The position numbers and the translations under genes are program-made. Shown one piece after another: positions 1-6,116 of a stretch of DNA of 7,227 nucleotides (within the stretch, counting starts at the first letter, position 1; the number at the start of each line of letters is the position of its first letter). Origin of the DNA: DATDOO01 sp035293245 (GTDB lineage: Bacteria; Pseudomonadota; Gammaproteobacteria; Methylococcales; Methylococcaceae); NCBI GenBank assembly GCA_035293245.1, contig DATDOO010000320.1:1-7227 (forward strand), in the 5' to 3' direction. A model generated the notes under the pieces. The model was given only the letters and a program-made list of their open reading frames with translations. It did not search any database and was not told the DNA's origin.

Positions 1-32
1 TGTTCAAAAAAAAACCAGCAAGCTCTCGCTGC

Positions 33-106
33 GAAGCCCGAAGCCCGAAGCCCGAAGCCCGAAGCCCGAAGCCCGAAGCCCGAAGCCCGAAGCCCGAAGC
101 CCGAAG
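33..106. repeat. Tandem heptanucleotide array (GAAGCCC)n
   Basis: Ten perfect head-to-tail copies of GAAGCCC run from 33 to 102, followed by a partial unit GAAG up to 106. The unit length is not a multiple of three, and the unit contains no stop codon in any forward frame. Gain or loss of one unit by slipped-strand mispairing would change spacing by 7 bp and would shift any reading frame passing through it. The array ends 56 bp before the first possible start codon of the repeat-protein gene, so it more likely lies in its promoter or leader region than in its coding part. Short arrays of this kind are known sites of length variation between strains; that this one varies is inference. Confidence 0.95.
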
Positions 107-162
107 GTACCGCTATCTCTGTTGTACTTCGTGCTGACCGTTCTAGCACCTGTGGGGAAGGT

Positions 163-2289
163 TTGGGCTGCGACACTTCTACCTGGCGAGTAGGCGCTGG
201 GACTAAATACTGCCTGTTATGTGCCATCATGGGTTTCGCACAAAGCGCGTTTGCCACAGAGGCTTCCTTTTTCGATTGGAATGGGTCGAACGATTGGAAC
301 GTCGGTGATACGCAAACTCCGGGCGATCACTCCATAGTGTTGTATGAAGGTTCCTATTTATCTTATCCTAACACATACGATATTCATATCAATTATGAGA
401 TAGGGGGAAACTGGATTATAAATTCTGCGTCCTTGTGGCTCAAGGCGGCAGATGATGCAGGAGTGAATTCACTTACAAGTGTTGGTCCAGCAAATTGCAC
501 TCCCCTTTATCCTGATACATGTGATGACCATGATGAATATGTCAGATTGGTACAAATTGAAGACGGACCGTTAGGAAATTATGGTCAGAGGGAAATCAGC
601 TATTACGGATGGTATCTTCTTAATAACACGAACATAAAAGATGCGCTGGCAAACGGCGGCGTTTCGGCTTTAGACGCAACAATCAAGGTAGGATTCAACA
701 GTACTTTATATGAAGATTTCCGGTATTTAAATGCCAAGCTTGTTATCGATTACAGCATCAATTGCCCCCTGAATTCCAACCCTGATCAGCTCGATATGGA
801 TGAAGATGGCCAGGGCAACGCCTGTGACGACGATGACGATAACGACGGCCTTCAAGATCCGGCGGACAACTGTCCCTACGATGCCAACCCGGACCAGGCG
901 GATCACGACGGCGACAGCGTTGGTGATGTCTGCGACCCAGACGACGACAACGATACCGTTGCTGACGGCGCCGATAACTGCCCTTTCAACGCCAACCTGA
1001 ATCAAATCGATACCGATGGGGACGGGCACGGCAACGCCTGCGACGACGATTACGACGGGGATGGCATTCCCAACGTTTCCGACAATTGCCCTCTGAATCC
1101 CAATCCGGATCAGCTCGATACCGATGGGGATGGCGCGGGGGATGTCTGTGACGATGACGACGATAACGATGGCCATCAGGACCCGGTGGACAACTGCCCG
1201 CTCCAAGGCAACGCGGATCAGGCTGACCAGGAAGGCGACGGCACGGGCGATCCCTGCGATGCCGACGACGACAACGACGGAATTCTCGATGCCAGCGACA
1301 ACTGCCCGATTCATGCCAACCCCGACCAGGCGGACAACGACCTCGATACCCAGGGTGATGTGTGCGACGGGGACGACGACAACGATGCGGTGCTGGATGC
1401 CGCCGACAACTGTCCTTTCAGCGCCAACCCGGATCAGGCCGACAGCGATGCGGACGGTCTGGGCAATGTCTGCGACGATGACAAGGACGGCGACACGGTT
1501 CCGAACGCCGGGGACAATTGCCCCCTGAATCCCAACCTGGATCAGATCGATGCGGACGGGGACGGTGCGGGCGATGTCTGTGACGAGGACGACGACAACG
1601 ACGGACGTGACGATACGGCAGATAACTGTCCCGCCACGGCCAACGCGGATCAGGCGGACCTGGACGCTGACGGCATCGGCGACGCGTGCGATGCCGATGT
1701 GGACGGGGACGGTGTCGCGAACGCCGCGGACAACTGCCCGCTGGCGAGTAATCCCGGCCAGGACGACTCCGACGGAGACAGCGAGGGCGACGTTTGCGAC
1801 GCGGACGACGACAACGACGGCATCGGCGATGCCGGCGACAACTGCCCGCTCGTCGCCAACTTCGATCAGACGGACACGGATGCCGATACGCGGGGCGATG
1901 CCTGCGACGATGATCTGGATGGCGATGGCATAGGGAACGCCTTCGACAACTGCCCGTCCATTGCCAACAGCGCCCAGCTCGATTTCGACGGCGATGGCGC
2001 GGGCGACGTGTGCGACGCCGACCAGGACGACGACGGGGTGGTCAATGCCGCCCCCGATCTCTGCCCGTCCACACCTCCCGGCGAGACCGTCGACCCGTCC
2101 ACCGGCTGCACGATTGCCCAATTGGTGCCGTGCGCTGGCCCGAGGGGGACGACCCGGCAATGGAACCACGGCCAGTATCAATCCCTGATCGTCAGTACCG
2201 CGAAAAGCTTCTTCGAGCAGGGCCTGATTACCGATGTGCAGAGAAAAGGGATCGTCTCTGCGGCGGCGCAGTCGGGGTGCGGGAAATAA
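163..2289 (+). CDS. Secreted thrombospondin type 3 repeat protein
   Basis: Predicted exported, calcium-binding, strongly acidic protein of 708 residues. Residues 1-31 read as a signal peptide: R9 and K15, a hydrophobic stretch from about 16 to 27, then A-F-A at 29-31 as a signal peptidase I site. Residues 32-200 form an aromatic-rich, probably beta-sandwich domain I do not recognise. Residues 201-633 are twelve thrombospondin type 3 repeats (CP-x-NPDQ-x-D-x-DGDG-x-GD-x-CD pattern with DxDxDG calcium loops). Residues 634-708 are a C-terminal part with four cysteines (634, 649, 657, 706), of a kind I recall after such repeats in other proteobacterial proteins. No membrane anchor or sorting signal is visible, so release or outer-surface attachment are both possible. 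The start is uncertain: TTG at 163 is the only start codon that keeps the signal peptide, yet GGGGAAGG at 154-161 lies only 1 base before it. The frame stays open to the left edge without another start codon. Codons 60-200 are clearly AT-richer than the rest. Confidence 0.85.
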   Translation: MGCDTSTWRVGAGTKYCLLCAIMGFAQSAFATEASFFDWNGSNDWNVGDTQTPGDHSIVLYEGSYLSYPNTYDIHINYEIGGNWIINSASLWLKAADDAGVNSLTSVGPANCTPLYPDTCDDHDEYVRLVQIEDGPLGNYGQREISYYGWYLLNNTNIKDALANGGVSALDATIKVGFNSTLYEDFRYLNAKLVIDYSINCPLNSNPDQLDMDEDGQGNACDDDDDNDGLQDPADNCPYDANPDQADHDGDSVGDVCDPDDDNDTVADGADNCPFNANLNQIDTDGDGHGNACDDDYDGDGIPNVSDNCPLNPNPDQLDTDGDGAGDVCDDDDDNDGHQDPVDNCPLQGNADQADQEGDGTGDPCDADDDNDGILDASDNCPIHANPDQADNDLDTQGDVCDGDDDNDAVLDAADNCPFSANPDQADSDADGLGNVCDDDKDGDTVPNAGDNCPLNPNLDQIDADGDGAGDVCDEDDDNDGRDDTADNCPATANADQADLDADGIGDACDADVDGDGVANAADNCPLASNPGQDDSDGDSEGDVCDADDDNDGIGDAGDNCPLVANFDQTDTDADTRGDACDDDLDGDGIGNAFDNCPSIANSAQLDFDGDGAGDVCDADQDDDGVVNAAPDLCPSTPPGETVDPSTGCTIAQLVPCAGPRGTTRQWNHGQYQSLIVSTAKSFFEQGLITDVQRKGIVSAAAQSGCGK
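763..2061 (+). repeat. Twelve thrombospondin type 3 repeats (108-bp unit)
   Basis: Twelve consecutive units of 36 codons start at 763, 871, 979, 1087, 1195, 1303, 1411, 1519, 1627, 1735, 1843 and 1951; the last has one extra codon. Each begins with Cys-Pro, has a second Cys 20 residues later, and ends in a DN (DL in the last) before the next CP. In thrombospondins such repeats wrap around calcium ions and are braced by disulfides, and the aspartates here fit that. Units 3, 7 and 11 share a DGD loop followed by xPN or xGN. Units 4, 8 and 12 share DGDGAGDVCD. This shows a four-unit super-period of 432 bp. Rich GAC/GAT use produces long meaningless open frames on the opposite strand. Confidence 0.92.
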
Positions 2290-2303
2290 AGGAGGGTTGG
2301 ATC

Positions 2304-2336
2304 AAGGCGGGAAGGCTTCGGCCTTCCCGCCTTTGT
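2304..2336. terminator. Intrinsic terminator hairpin with UUCG loop
   Basis: A perfect 13-bp inverted repeat (2304-2316 with 2321-2333) closes a TTCG tetraloop, the very stable C(UUCG)G form on the plus strand. It starts 15 bp after the stop codon of the repeat-protein gene. The thymine run after it is short (TTTGTGTG), so release may be moderate. The stem ends in AA on its left side, giving TT on the minus strand, so it could also stop transcription coming from the convergent brnTA operon. Confidence 0.85.
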
Positions 2337-2415
2337 GTGATGGGACAGCCGGTTTGGAGGATGGATAGAGACGACAGCCGAAACCCATAACTCTGTCGGG
2401 GCATTGATTTGGCGC

Positions 2416-2679
2416 TCAAGCGTGATGCAATTCCTGCCGGATTGTTTCCCGCACCACGTCGACCAGCGTCAGCCCCTGGGCATACTGCCGTAAGGCTTCG
2501 TTCATCAAGGTCTGGTAGTTGCCCCCCGTTTGTTCGGCCCGCGCCTTGAAAATCGCCAGCGTGTCGTTGTCGACGCGCATGGTGATGCGGGTCTTGCCGC
2601 CGTGCTCGGCTTGCAGTTTCGCTAGGTGCGGCACCTCGCGGGCACGCTTGGCATTGGAAAAATCGTATTCGTCACGCAT
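2416..2679 (-). CDS. brnA: BrnA family antitoxin
   Basis: An 87-residue antitoxin of the BrnT/BrnA type II system. It should bind and neutralise the BrnT ribonuclease and, as a dimer, bind the operon promoter as repressor. The core at about residues 29-68 has the ribbon-helix-helix layout: strand TRITMRV, a first helix from about 39 to 50, a turn TGGNYQ, and a helix LMNEALRQYA. This is typical of BrnA (COG3514), where the helix is followed by a short C-terminal tail. Its ATG lies inside the last codons of brnT (8-bp overlap), with a purine-rich AAGAG-type ribosome site just upstream within brnT, so the two are translationally coupled. Toxin before antitoxin is the usual order for this family. 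The gene is convergent with the repeat-protein gene, and the hairpin at 2304-2336 lies between them. Confidence 0.88.
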   Translation of the reverse strand: MRDEYDFSNAKRAREVPHLAKLQAEHGGKTRITMRVDNDTLAIFKARAEQTGGNYQTLMNEALRQYAQGLTLVDVVRETIRQELHHA

Positions 2680-2938
2680 AGCTCTTGATCTCTTTGGCGG
2701 TGGAGGGACGGGCGGAAATCAGGCGGATCGCGTCCTCATCCGGCAGGGCGTAGACCACGGTCAGCAGCCGGCCCCTTTCCGATAAGCCCACCAACACGAA
2801 GCGGGCTTCGCCCTGTGCGTCGGGGTCTTCGCGTACCAGCGCATCGGGGTCGAACAAGCACGTTTCCGCCTCCTCGAAGGAAACGCCGTGCTTGCGGATG
2901 TTCGCCTGGGCTTTCCGAAAATCGAACTCGATTCTCAT
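2672..2938 (-). CDS. brnT: BrnT family toxin (RelE-fold ribonuclease)
   Basis: An 88-residue toxin of the BrnT family. Family members are RelE-like ribonucleases that stop translation and are kept inactive by BrnA. The sequence shows the family hallmarks in order: an N-terminal IEFDxxKAxANIRKHGVSFEEA block (residues 3-24), a central DPDA..GEARFVLVGLSERGRLLTVVY block (38-63), and the C-terminal IRLISARPSTAKE motif (71-83). The length is normal and nothing appears broken, so the module is probably functional. The ATG at 2936-2938 fits the family N-terminus, but no Shine-Dalgarno sequence precedes it. The candidate -10 box is only 9 bases upstream, which suggests a leaderless or nearly leaderless message. 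It is divergent from thrC with 151 bp between their starts. Confidence 0.9.
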   Translation of the reverse strand: MRIEFDFRKAQANIRKHGVSFEEAETCLFDPDALVREDPDAQGEARFVLVGLSERGRLLTVVYALPDEDAIRLISARPSTAKEIKSYA

Positions 2939-2947
2939 GAGAAAGGA

Positions 2948-2976
2948 AGTATGTGCACAATCGTGTGCACGTTCAA
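2948..2976 (-). promoter_or_regulatory. Candidate brnTA promoter
   Basis: On the minus strand TTGAAC (2976-2971) and CATACT (2953-2948) are separated by exactly 17 bases, matching four of six positions of each sigma-70 consensus box. Transcription would begin about 2941, placing the brnT ATG within a few bases of the 5' end. A perfect TTGACA exists further upstream (2997-2992), but no reasonable -10 box stands 16-18 bases from it; I therefore favour the first pair. Confidence 0.5.
2953..2970. promoter_or_regulatory. Candidate BrnA operator, GTGCAC-N6-GTGCAC
   Basis: Two copies of the palindromic hexamer GTGCAC (2953-2958 and 2965-2970) are spaced 12 bp centre to centre, slightly more than one helical turn. 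Both also extend to TGTGCAC as direct repeats. The pair fills the spacer between the proposed -35 and -10 boxes of brnT, a position where a bound repressor would block RNA polymerase. Ribbon-helix-helix antitoxins commonly bind paired short palindromes in their own promoters. Assignment to BrnA is inferred from position and symmetry. Confidence 0.55.
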
Positions 2977-3089
2977 CTCTCCCGAGGCCGATGTCAAGAG
3001 CAAGGAAGGCAAATCATCTGGAGCGGCACAAGTCCGATACGCTACCCTATGCCGCTTCAGATTCCCCACCCTTCACCCATTCGCAAACC

Positions 3090-4160
3090 ATGACCCAACG
3101 TTACACCGGACTCATCGACCGTTACCGTTCCCGCCTTCCCGTCACCGCGTCCACCCGCCCCATCAGCCTCGGCGAGGGCAATACGCCGCTGATCCGGCTG
3201 GAAAACATTCCCCGGCTGGCGGGGAAGGACGTGGAGATTTTCGTCAAGTTCGAGGGTTTGAACCCGACCTGTTCCTTCAAGGATCGCGGCATGACCATGG
3301 CCGTGACCCGCGCGGTGGAAGAAGGCAGCCGCGCCATCGTCTGCGCTTCCACCGGCAACACCTCGGCTTCGGCGGCGGCTTACGCGGCCCGCGCCGGCAT
3401 CACGGCGTTCGTGCTGATTCCGGAAGGCAAGATCGCCATGGGCAAGCTGGCCCAGGCCATGATGTACGGCGCCAAGGTGCTGCAAATCCAGGGCAATTTT
3501 GACGACGGCATGCGTCTGGTGAAGGAGGTTGCCGGGCATGCGCCGGTCACCATCGTCAATTCCATCAATCCGTTCCGCATCGAAGGCCAGAAAACCGCCG
3601 CCTTCGAAATCGTCGACGACCTGGGCGACGCGCCGGATTTCCACTGCCTGCCGGTGGGCAACGCCGGCAACATCACGGCCTATTGGAAAGGCTATTCGGA
3701 ATACGCAAACGACGGCACGGCGCGCAAGCGGCCGGTCATGGCGGGCTATCAGGCCGCCGGCGCCGCGCCTTTCTTGCTGGGCCGTCCGGTGGAGAAGCCG
3801 GAGACGGTGGCCACGGCCATCCGCATCGGCAATCCGCAAAGCTGGGACGGCGCCTGGAGGGCGCAGAAGGAGTCCGGCGGCTGGTTCGACAAGTTCAGCG
3901 ACGCCGACATCCTCGCCGCGCAAAAGCTGCTGGCGGACAAGGAAGGCATCTTCTGCGAACCGGCTTCGGCGATTTCCGTCGCCGGCGCTCTTTCCGACAT
4001 CCGTTCGGGGCGGATTCCGGAAGGCAGCCGCATTGTCTGCACCCTCACCGGCAATGGCCTGAAAGACCCGGACACCGCCATCGCCCAGTGCACCGAAAAG
4101 CCCCAGACGGTCGCCGCCGAACTGGATGCGGTGAAGCAGGCCATCCTCGCGGTCCTTTAA
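3090..4160 (+). CDS. thrC: Threonine synthase
   Basis: A 356-residue cytoplasmic PLP enzyme that converts O-phospho-L-homoserine to L-threonine, the final step of threonine synthesis. Recognisable in order: the N-terminal RYTGLIDRYRSRLPVT block, LGEGNTPLI (27-35), the PLP-lysine motif SFKDRG with K64, the substrate loop STGNTSAS (87-94), the IPEGKIAMGKLAQAMMYGA segment (110-128), and the PLP-phosphate loop PVGNAGN (188-194). The length matches the short bacterial class (about 350-360), not the longer E. coli-type enzyme. The frame is open further upstream (from 2892), but homology to the family begins at ATG 3090; the upstream codons are antisense to brnT. No Shine-Dalgarno site or convincing promoter is visible before it. 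One oddity: the residue before SFKDRG is Cys61, where Gly is usual (NPTGSFKDRG). hom, a frequent neighbour of thrC, is not adjacent here. Confidence 0.95.
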   Translation: MTQRYTGLIDRYRSRLPVTASTRPISLGEGNTPLIRLENIPRLAGKDVEIFVKFEGLNPTCSFKDRGMTMAVTRAVEEGSRAIVCASTGNTSASAAAYAARAGITAFVLIPEGKIAMGKLAQAMMYGAKVLQIQGNFDDGMRLVKEVAGHAPVTIVNSINPFRIEGQKTAAFEIVDDLGDAPDFHCLPVGNAGNITAYWKGYSEYANDGTARKRPVMAGYQAAGAAPFLLGRPVEKPETVATAIRIGNPQSWDGAWRAQKESGGWFDKFSDADILAAQKLLADKEGIFCEPASAISVAGALSDIRSGRIPEGSRIVCTLTGNGLKDPDTAIAQCTEKPQTVAAELDAVKQAILAVL

Positions 4161-4198
4161 GACTTTTTCGGGCGTCCGCAGCAAGCGTTGAAAGTAGT

Positions 4199-4298
4199 CT
4201 CCCCTCTCCACGGGAGGGGTTGGGGGAGGGCGATCCAATCAAGGTCCTTAGCCATCTCGATCACCCCCATCCCGGCCTTCCCCCACAGGGGGAAGGAG
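4199..4298. repeat. Inverted pair of REP-like GC-rich hairpin elements
   Basis: Two related elements face each other in the thrC-recJ gap: 4199-4235 and, inverted, 4259-4298. Both read CTCC, a C-rich arm, a short loop, a G-rich arm, then a G-rich tail ending in GATC. The left hairpin pairs CCCCTC (4201-4206) with GAGGGG (4214-4219). The right is a perfect 9-bp stem (4276-4284 with 4288-4296) around an ACA loop. The layout resembles bacterial interspersed mosaic elements: REP-like units in head-to-head pairs between genes. Neither hairpin is followed by a thymine run, so they are poor intrinsic terminators, though they could protect the 3' end of thrC mRNA. The rest of the 208-bp gap holds no gene that I can see. 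Confidence 0.75.
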
Positions 4299-4331
4299 TT
4301 TACGCGCCATGCACAGAGGGCAAATGCAAAG

Positions 4332-4360
4332 TTTCCAACCGCTTCCAATGCGCATATAAC
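4332..4360 (+). promoter_or_regulatory. Candidate recJ promoter
   Basis: TTTCCA (4332-4337) and TATAAC (4355-4360) are 17 bases apart and match four and five of six sigma-70 consensus positions. The -10 box ends only 8 bases before the GTG start of recJ, so a transcript from here would be leaderless or nearly so. Read-through from thrC across the hairpins is an alternative. Confidence 0.4.
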
Positions 4361-4368
4361 TACTCTTC

Positions 4369-6114
4369 GTGCCTCAACCTACCATCCGCAAGAAAATCAT
4401 CCGCCGTCTGGTCGATCCCGAGCTTCTGAACCGCTTGGCGCATTTGCATCCGGTGCTTCGCCGGGTGTACGCCGCGCGCCGCGTCGCCGGCCCCGAAGAA
4501 CTGGACTATGGGCTTGCTGGCTTGCCGTCGCCGTGGCTGTTGTCCGGCATGGAGAGACTGGTCGATCACCTCGCTGAGGCCATCGACGCGGGGCGGCGCA
4601 TCCTGATCGTGGCCGACTACGACGCCGACGGCGCCACCAGTTGCGCCGTGGCGCTGCTGGGCCTTCGCATGTTGGGCGCGGAAGAAGTTGAATTCCTGGT
4701 GCCCAACCGCTTCGAGGACGGCTATGGCCTCACCCCGGAAATCGTCGCCCAGGCCGCCCCGCGCAAGCCCGATGTGCTGATCACCGTCGACAACGGCATT
4801 TCCAGCCTGGAGGGCGTGGCCGCGGCGAAACAACGCGGCTGGACGGTGCTGGTCACCGACCATCATCTGCCCGGCGCGCTGCTGCCGGACGCCGACGCCA
4901 TCGTCAATCCCAGTCTGCCCGCCGACACCTTCCCCAGCAAATCCCTGGCCGGGGTGGGCGTGATGTTCTACGTCCTCCTGGGTCTCCGGGCCCGCCTGCG
5001 GGAAAACGGCTGGTTCCAGCGCAAAGGGATTGCCGAGCCGAATCTGGCGCAGCTCCTCGATCTGGTGGCGCTGGGGACGGTGGCCGACGTGGTGCCGCTG
5101 GACAAGGTCAACCGTATCCTCGTGCATCAGGGGTTGCAGCGCATCCGCGCCGGCCAGTGCCGTCCCGGCATCCGCGCCTTGCTGGAAGTGGCCGGCAAGT
5201 CCCTGGCCAATCTGACCACCGCGGAGCTGGGCTTTCGGGTGGCGCCGCGGCTCAATGCCGCCGGGCGGCTGGACGATATGGCCCTGGGCATCAAGTGCCT
5301 GTTGGCGGAAGACATGGCCGAGGCCCGTGAACTCGCCGCGCTCCTGGACGCCTTCAATCGCGAGCGCCGCGGCATCGAAGACAAGATGAAGGCCGAGGCC
5401 CTGAGCCATTTGCGCAGCGGCCGGCTTTACGCTTCCGCGGAGGACGAGCTGGCCCTGTGCCTGTTCGACGAGAGCTGGCATCAAGGTGTGATCGGCATCC
5501 TGGCTTCGCGGGTCAAGGACCGTCTGCACCGGCCGGTCATCGCCTTCGCGCCGGGCAACGACGACCTGTTGAAGGGCTCGGCGCGCTCCATCGCGGGTAT
5601 CCACATCCGCGACGCCTTGAGCGTGGTGGCCGCCAGGCATCCCGGCCTCATCGAACGGTACGGTGGGCACGCCATGGCAGCGGGGCTTAGCGTGCGCCGC
5701 GAGCGTTACTGGGATTTCGTCGCCGCCTTTCGTGACGCGGTCGCCGAACACGCGGAAGGGCTGGATCTGAGCCACGTCGTCCACACCGATGGGGCGCTGG
5801 AGTCCGTGGAACTGTGCTTGTCCTTTGCCGAAGATCTGCGGGCGGCGGGGCCGTGGGGGCAGAACTTTCCGGAACCCGTCTTCGACGGCGAATTCGCCGT
5901 GTTGCAGGCGAGAGTGGTGGGGGAGAAGCACCTCAAGCTGGTGCTGGCGGTGGAGGGCGGGCGACCTTTGGACGCCATCGCCTTCCATGTGGATACGCCC
6001 ACCGCCTGGCTGGGGCAGGAAAAGCTGCGCATCGCCTACCGGCTGGACGTCAACGAATTTCGCGACGTGCGCGGATTGCAGCTTTTGATTGATTACCTGG
6101 AGCCTTGCGGGTAA
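4369..6114 (+). CDS. recJ: Single-stranded-DNA exonuclease RecJ
   Basis: A 581-residue 5'-3' single-strand-specific DNA exonuclease acting in RecF-pathway recombination, base-excision and mismatch repair; E. coli RecJ is of near-equal length. The DHH phosphoesterase core shows its metal-binding motifs: DYDADG (83-88), DNG (141-143), DHH (164-166) and LGTVADVVPL (235-244). RLNAAGR (294-300) follows. The DHHA1 part carries HQGVIGILASR (371-381), GSARS (403-407) and YGGHAMAAG (431-439). The C-terminal region with GPWGQNFPEPVF (494-505) is the family's OB-fold DNA-binding domain. All key residues are present, so it should be active. GTG 4369 is the first possible start, as an in-frame TAA lies at 4357-4359; it has no Shine-Dalgarno site. 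The stop is 2 bp from that of the convergent ygfZ, leaving no room for a dedicated terminator. thrC and recJ also lie in the same general neighbourhood in Pseudomonas, as I recall. Confidence 0.96.
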   Translation: MPQPTIRKKIIRRLVDPELLNRLAHLHPVLRRVYAARRVAGPEELDYGLAGLPSPWLLSGMERLVDHLAEAIDAGRRILIVADYDADGATSCAVALLGLRMLGAEEVEFLVPNRFEDGYGLTPEIVAQAAPRKPDVLITVDNGISSLEGVAAAKQRGWTVLVTDHHLPGALLPDADAIVNPSLPADTFPSKSLAGVGVMFYVLLGLRARLRENGWFQRKGIAEPNLAQLLDLVALGTVADVVPLDKVNRILVHQGLQRIRAGQCRPGIRALLEVAGKSLANLTTAELGFRVAPRLNAAGRLDDMALGIKCLLAEDMAEARELAALLDAFNRERRGIEDKMKAEALSHLRSGRLYASAEDELALCLFDESWHQGVIGILASRVKDRLHRPVIAFAPGNDDLLKGSARSIAGIHIRDALSVVAARHPGLIERYGGHAMAAGLSVRRERYWDFVAAFRDAVAEHAEGLDLSHVVHTDGALESVELCLSFAEDLRAAGPWGQNFPEPVFDGEFAVLQARVVGEKHLKLVLAVEGGRPLDAIAFHVDTPTAWLGQEKLRIAYRLDVNEFRDVRGLQLLIDYLEPCG

Positions 6115-6116
6115 GC

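Noticed and set aside
33..106. The heptamer array as a CRISPR or iteron origin.
   Set aside because: There are no spacers between units and the unit is only 7 bp; no replication-initiator gene or DnaA-type site is nearby.
727..2181. A 484-codon open frame on the minus strand opposite the thrombospondin repeats.
   Set aside because: It mirrors the Asp-rich GAC/GAT repeats, giving a Val/Ile-rich low-complexity product with no recognisable domain. It is a by-product of the repeat array.
2992..2997. Perfect TTGACA on the minus strand as the -35 box of brnTA.
   Set aside because: No hexamer 16-18 bases downstream resembles a -10 box; the TTGAAC/CATACT pair fits better. It could still serve a second start site.
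2892..3089. A 66-codon N-terminal extension of threonine synthase.
   Set aside because: The family homology starts at ATG 3090, and the extension overlaps brnT and its promoter on the other strand.
3057..4238. A 393-codon open frame on the minus strand opposite thrC.
   Set aside because: It is the antisense shadow of a clear threonine synthase, and its composition (Arg/Asp/Gly-rich) is without motifs.
4199..4298. The thrC-recJ hairpins as an intrinsic terminator.
   Set aside because: Neither stem is followed by a thymine run, and the inverted paired layout fits a REP-like element better.
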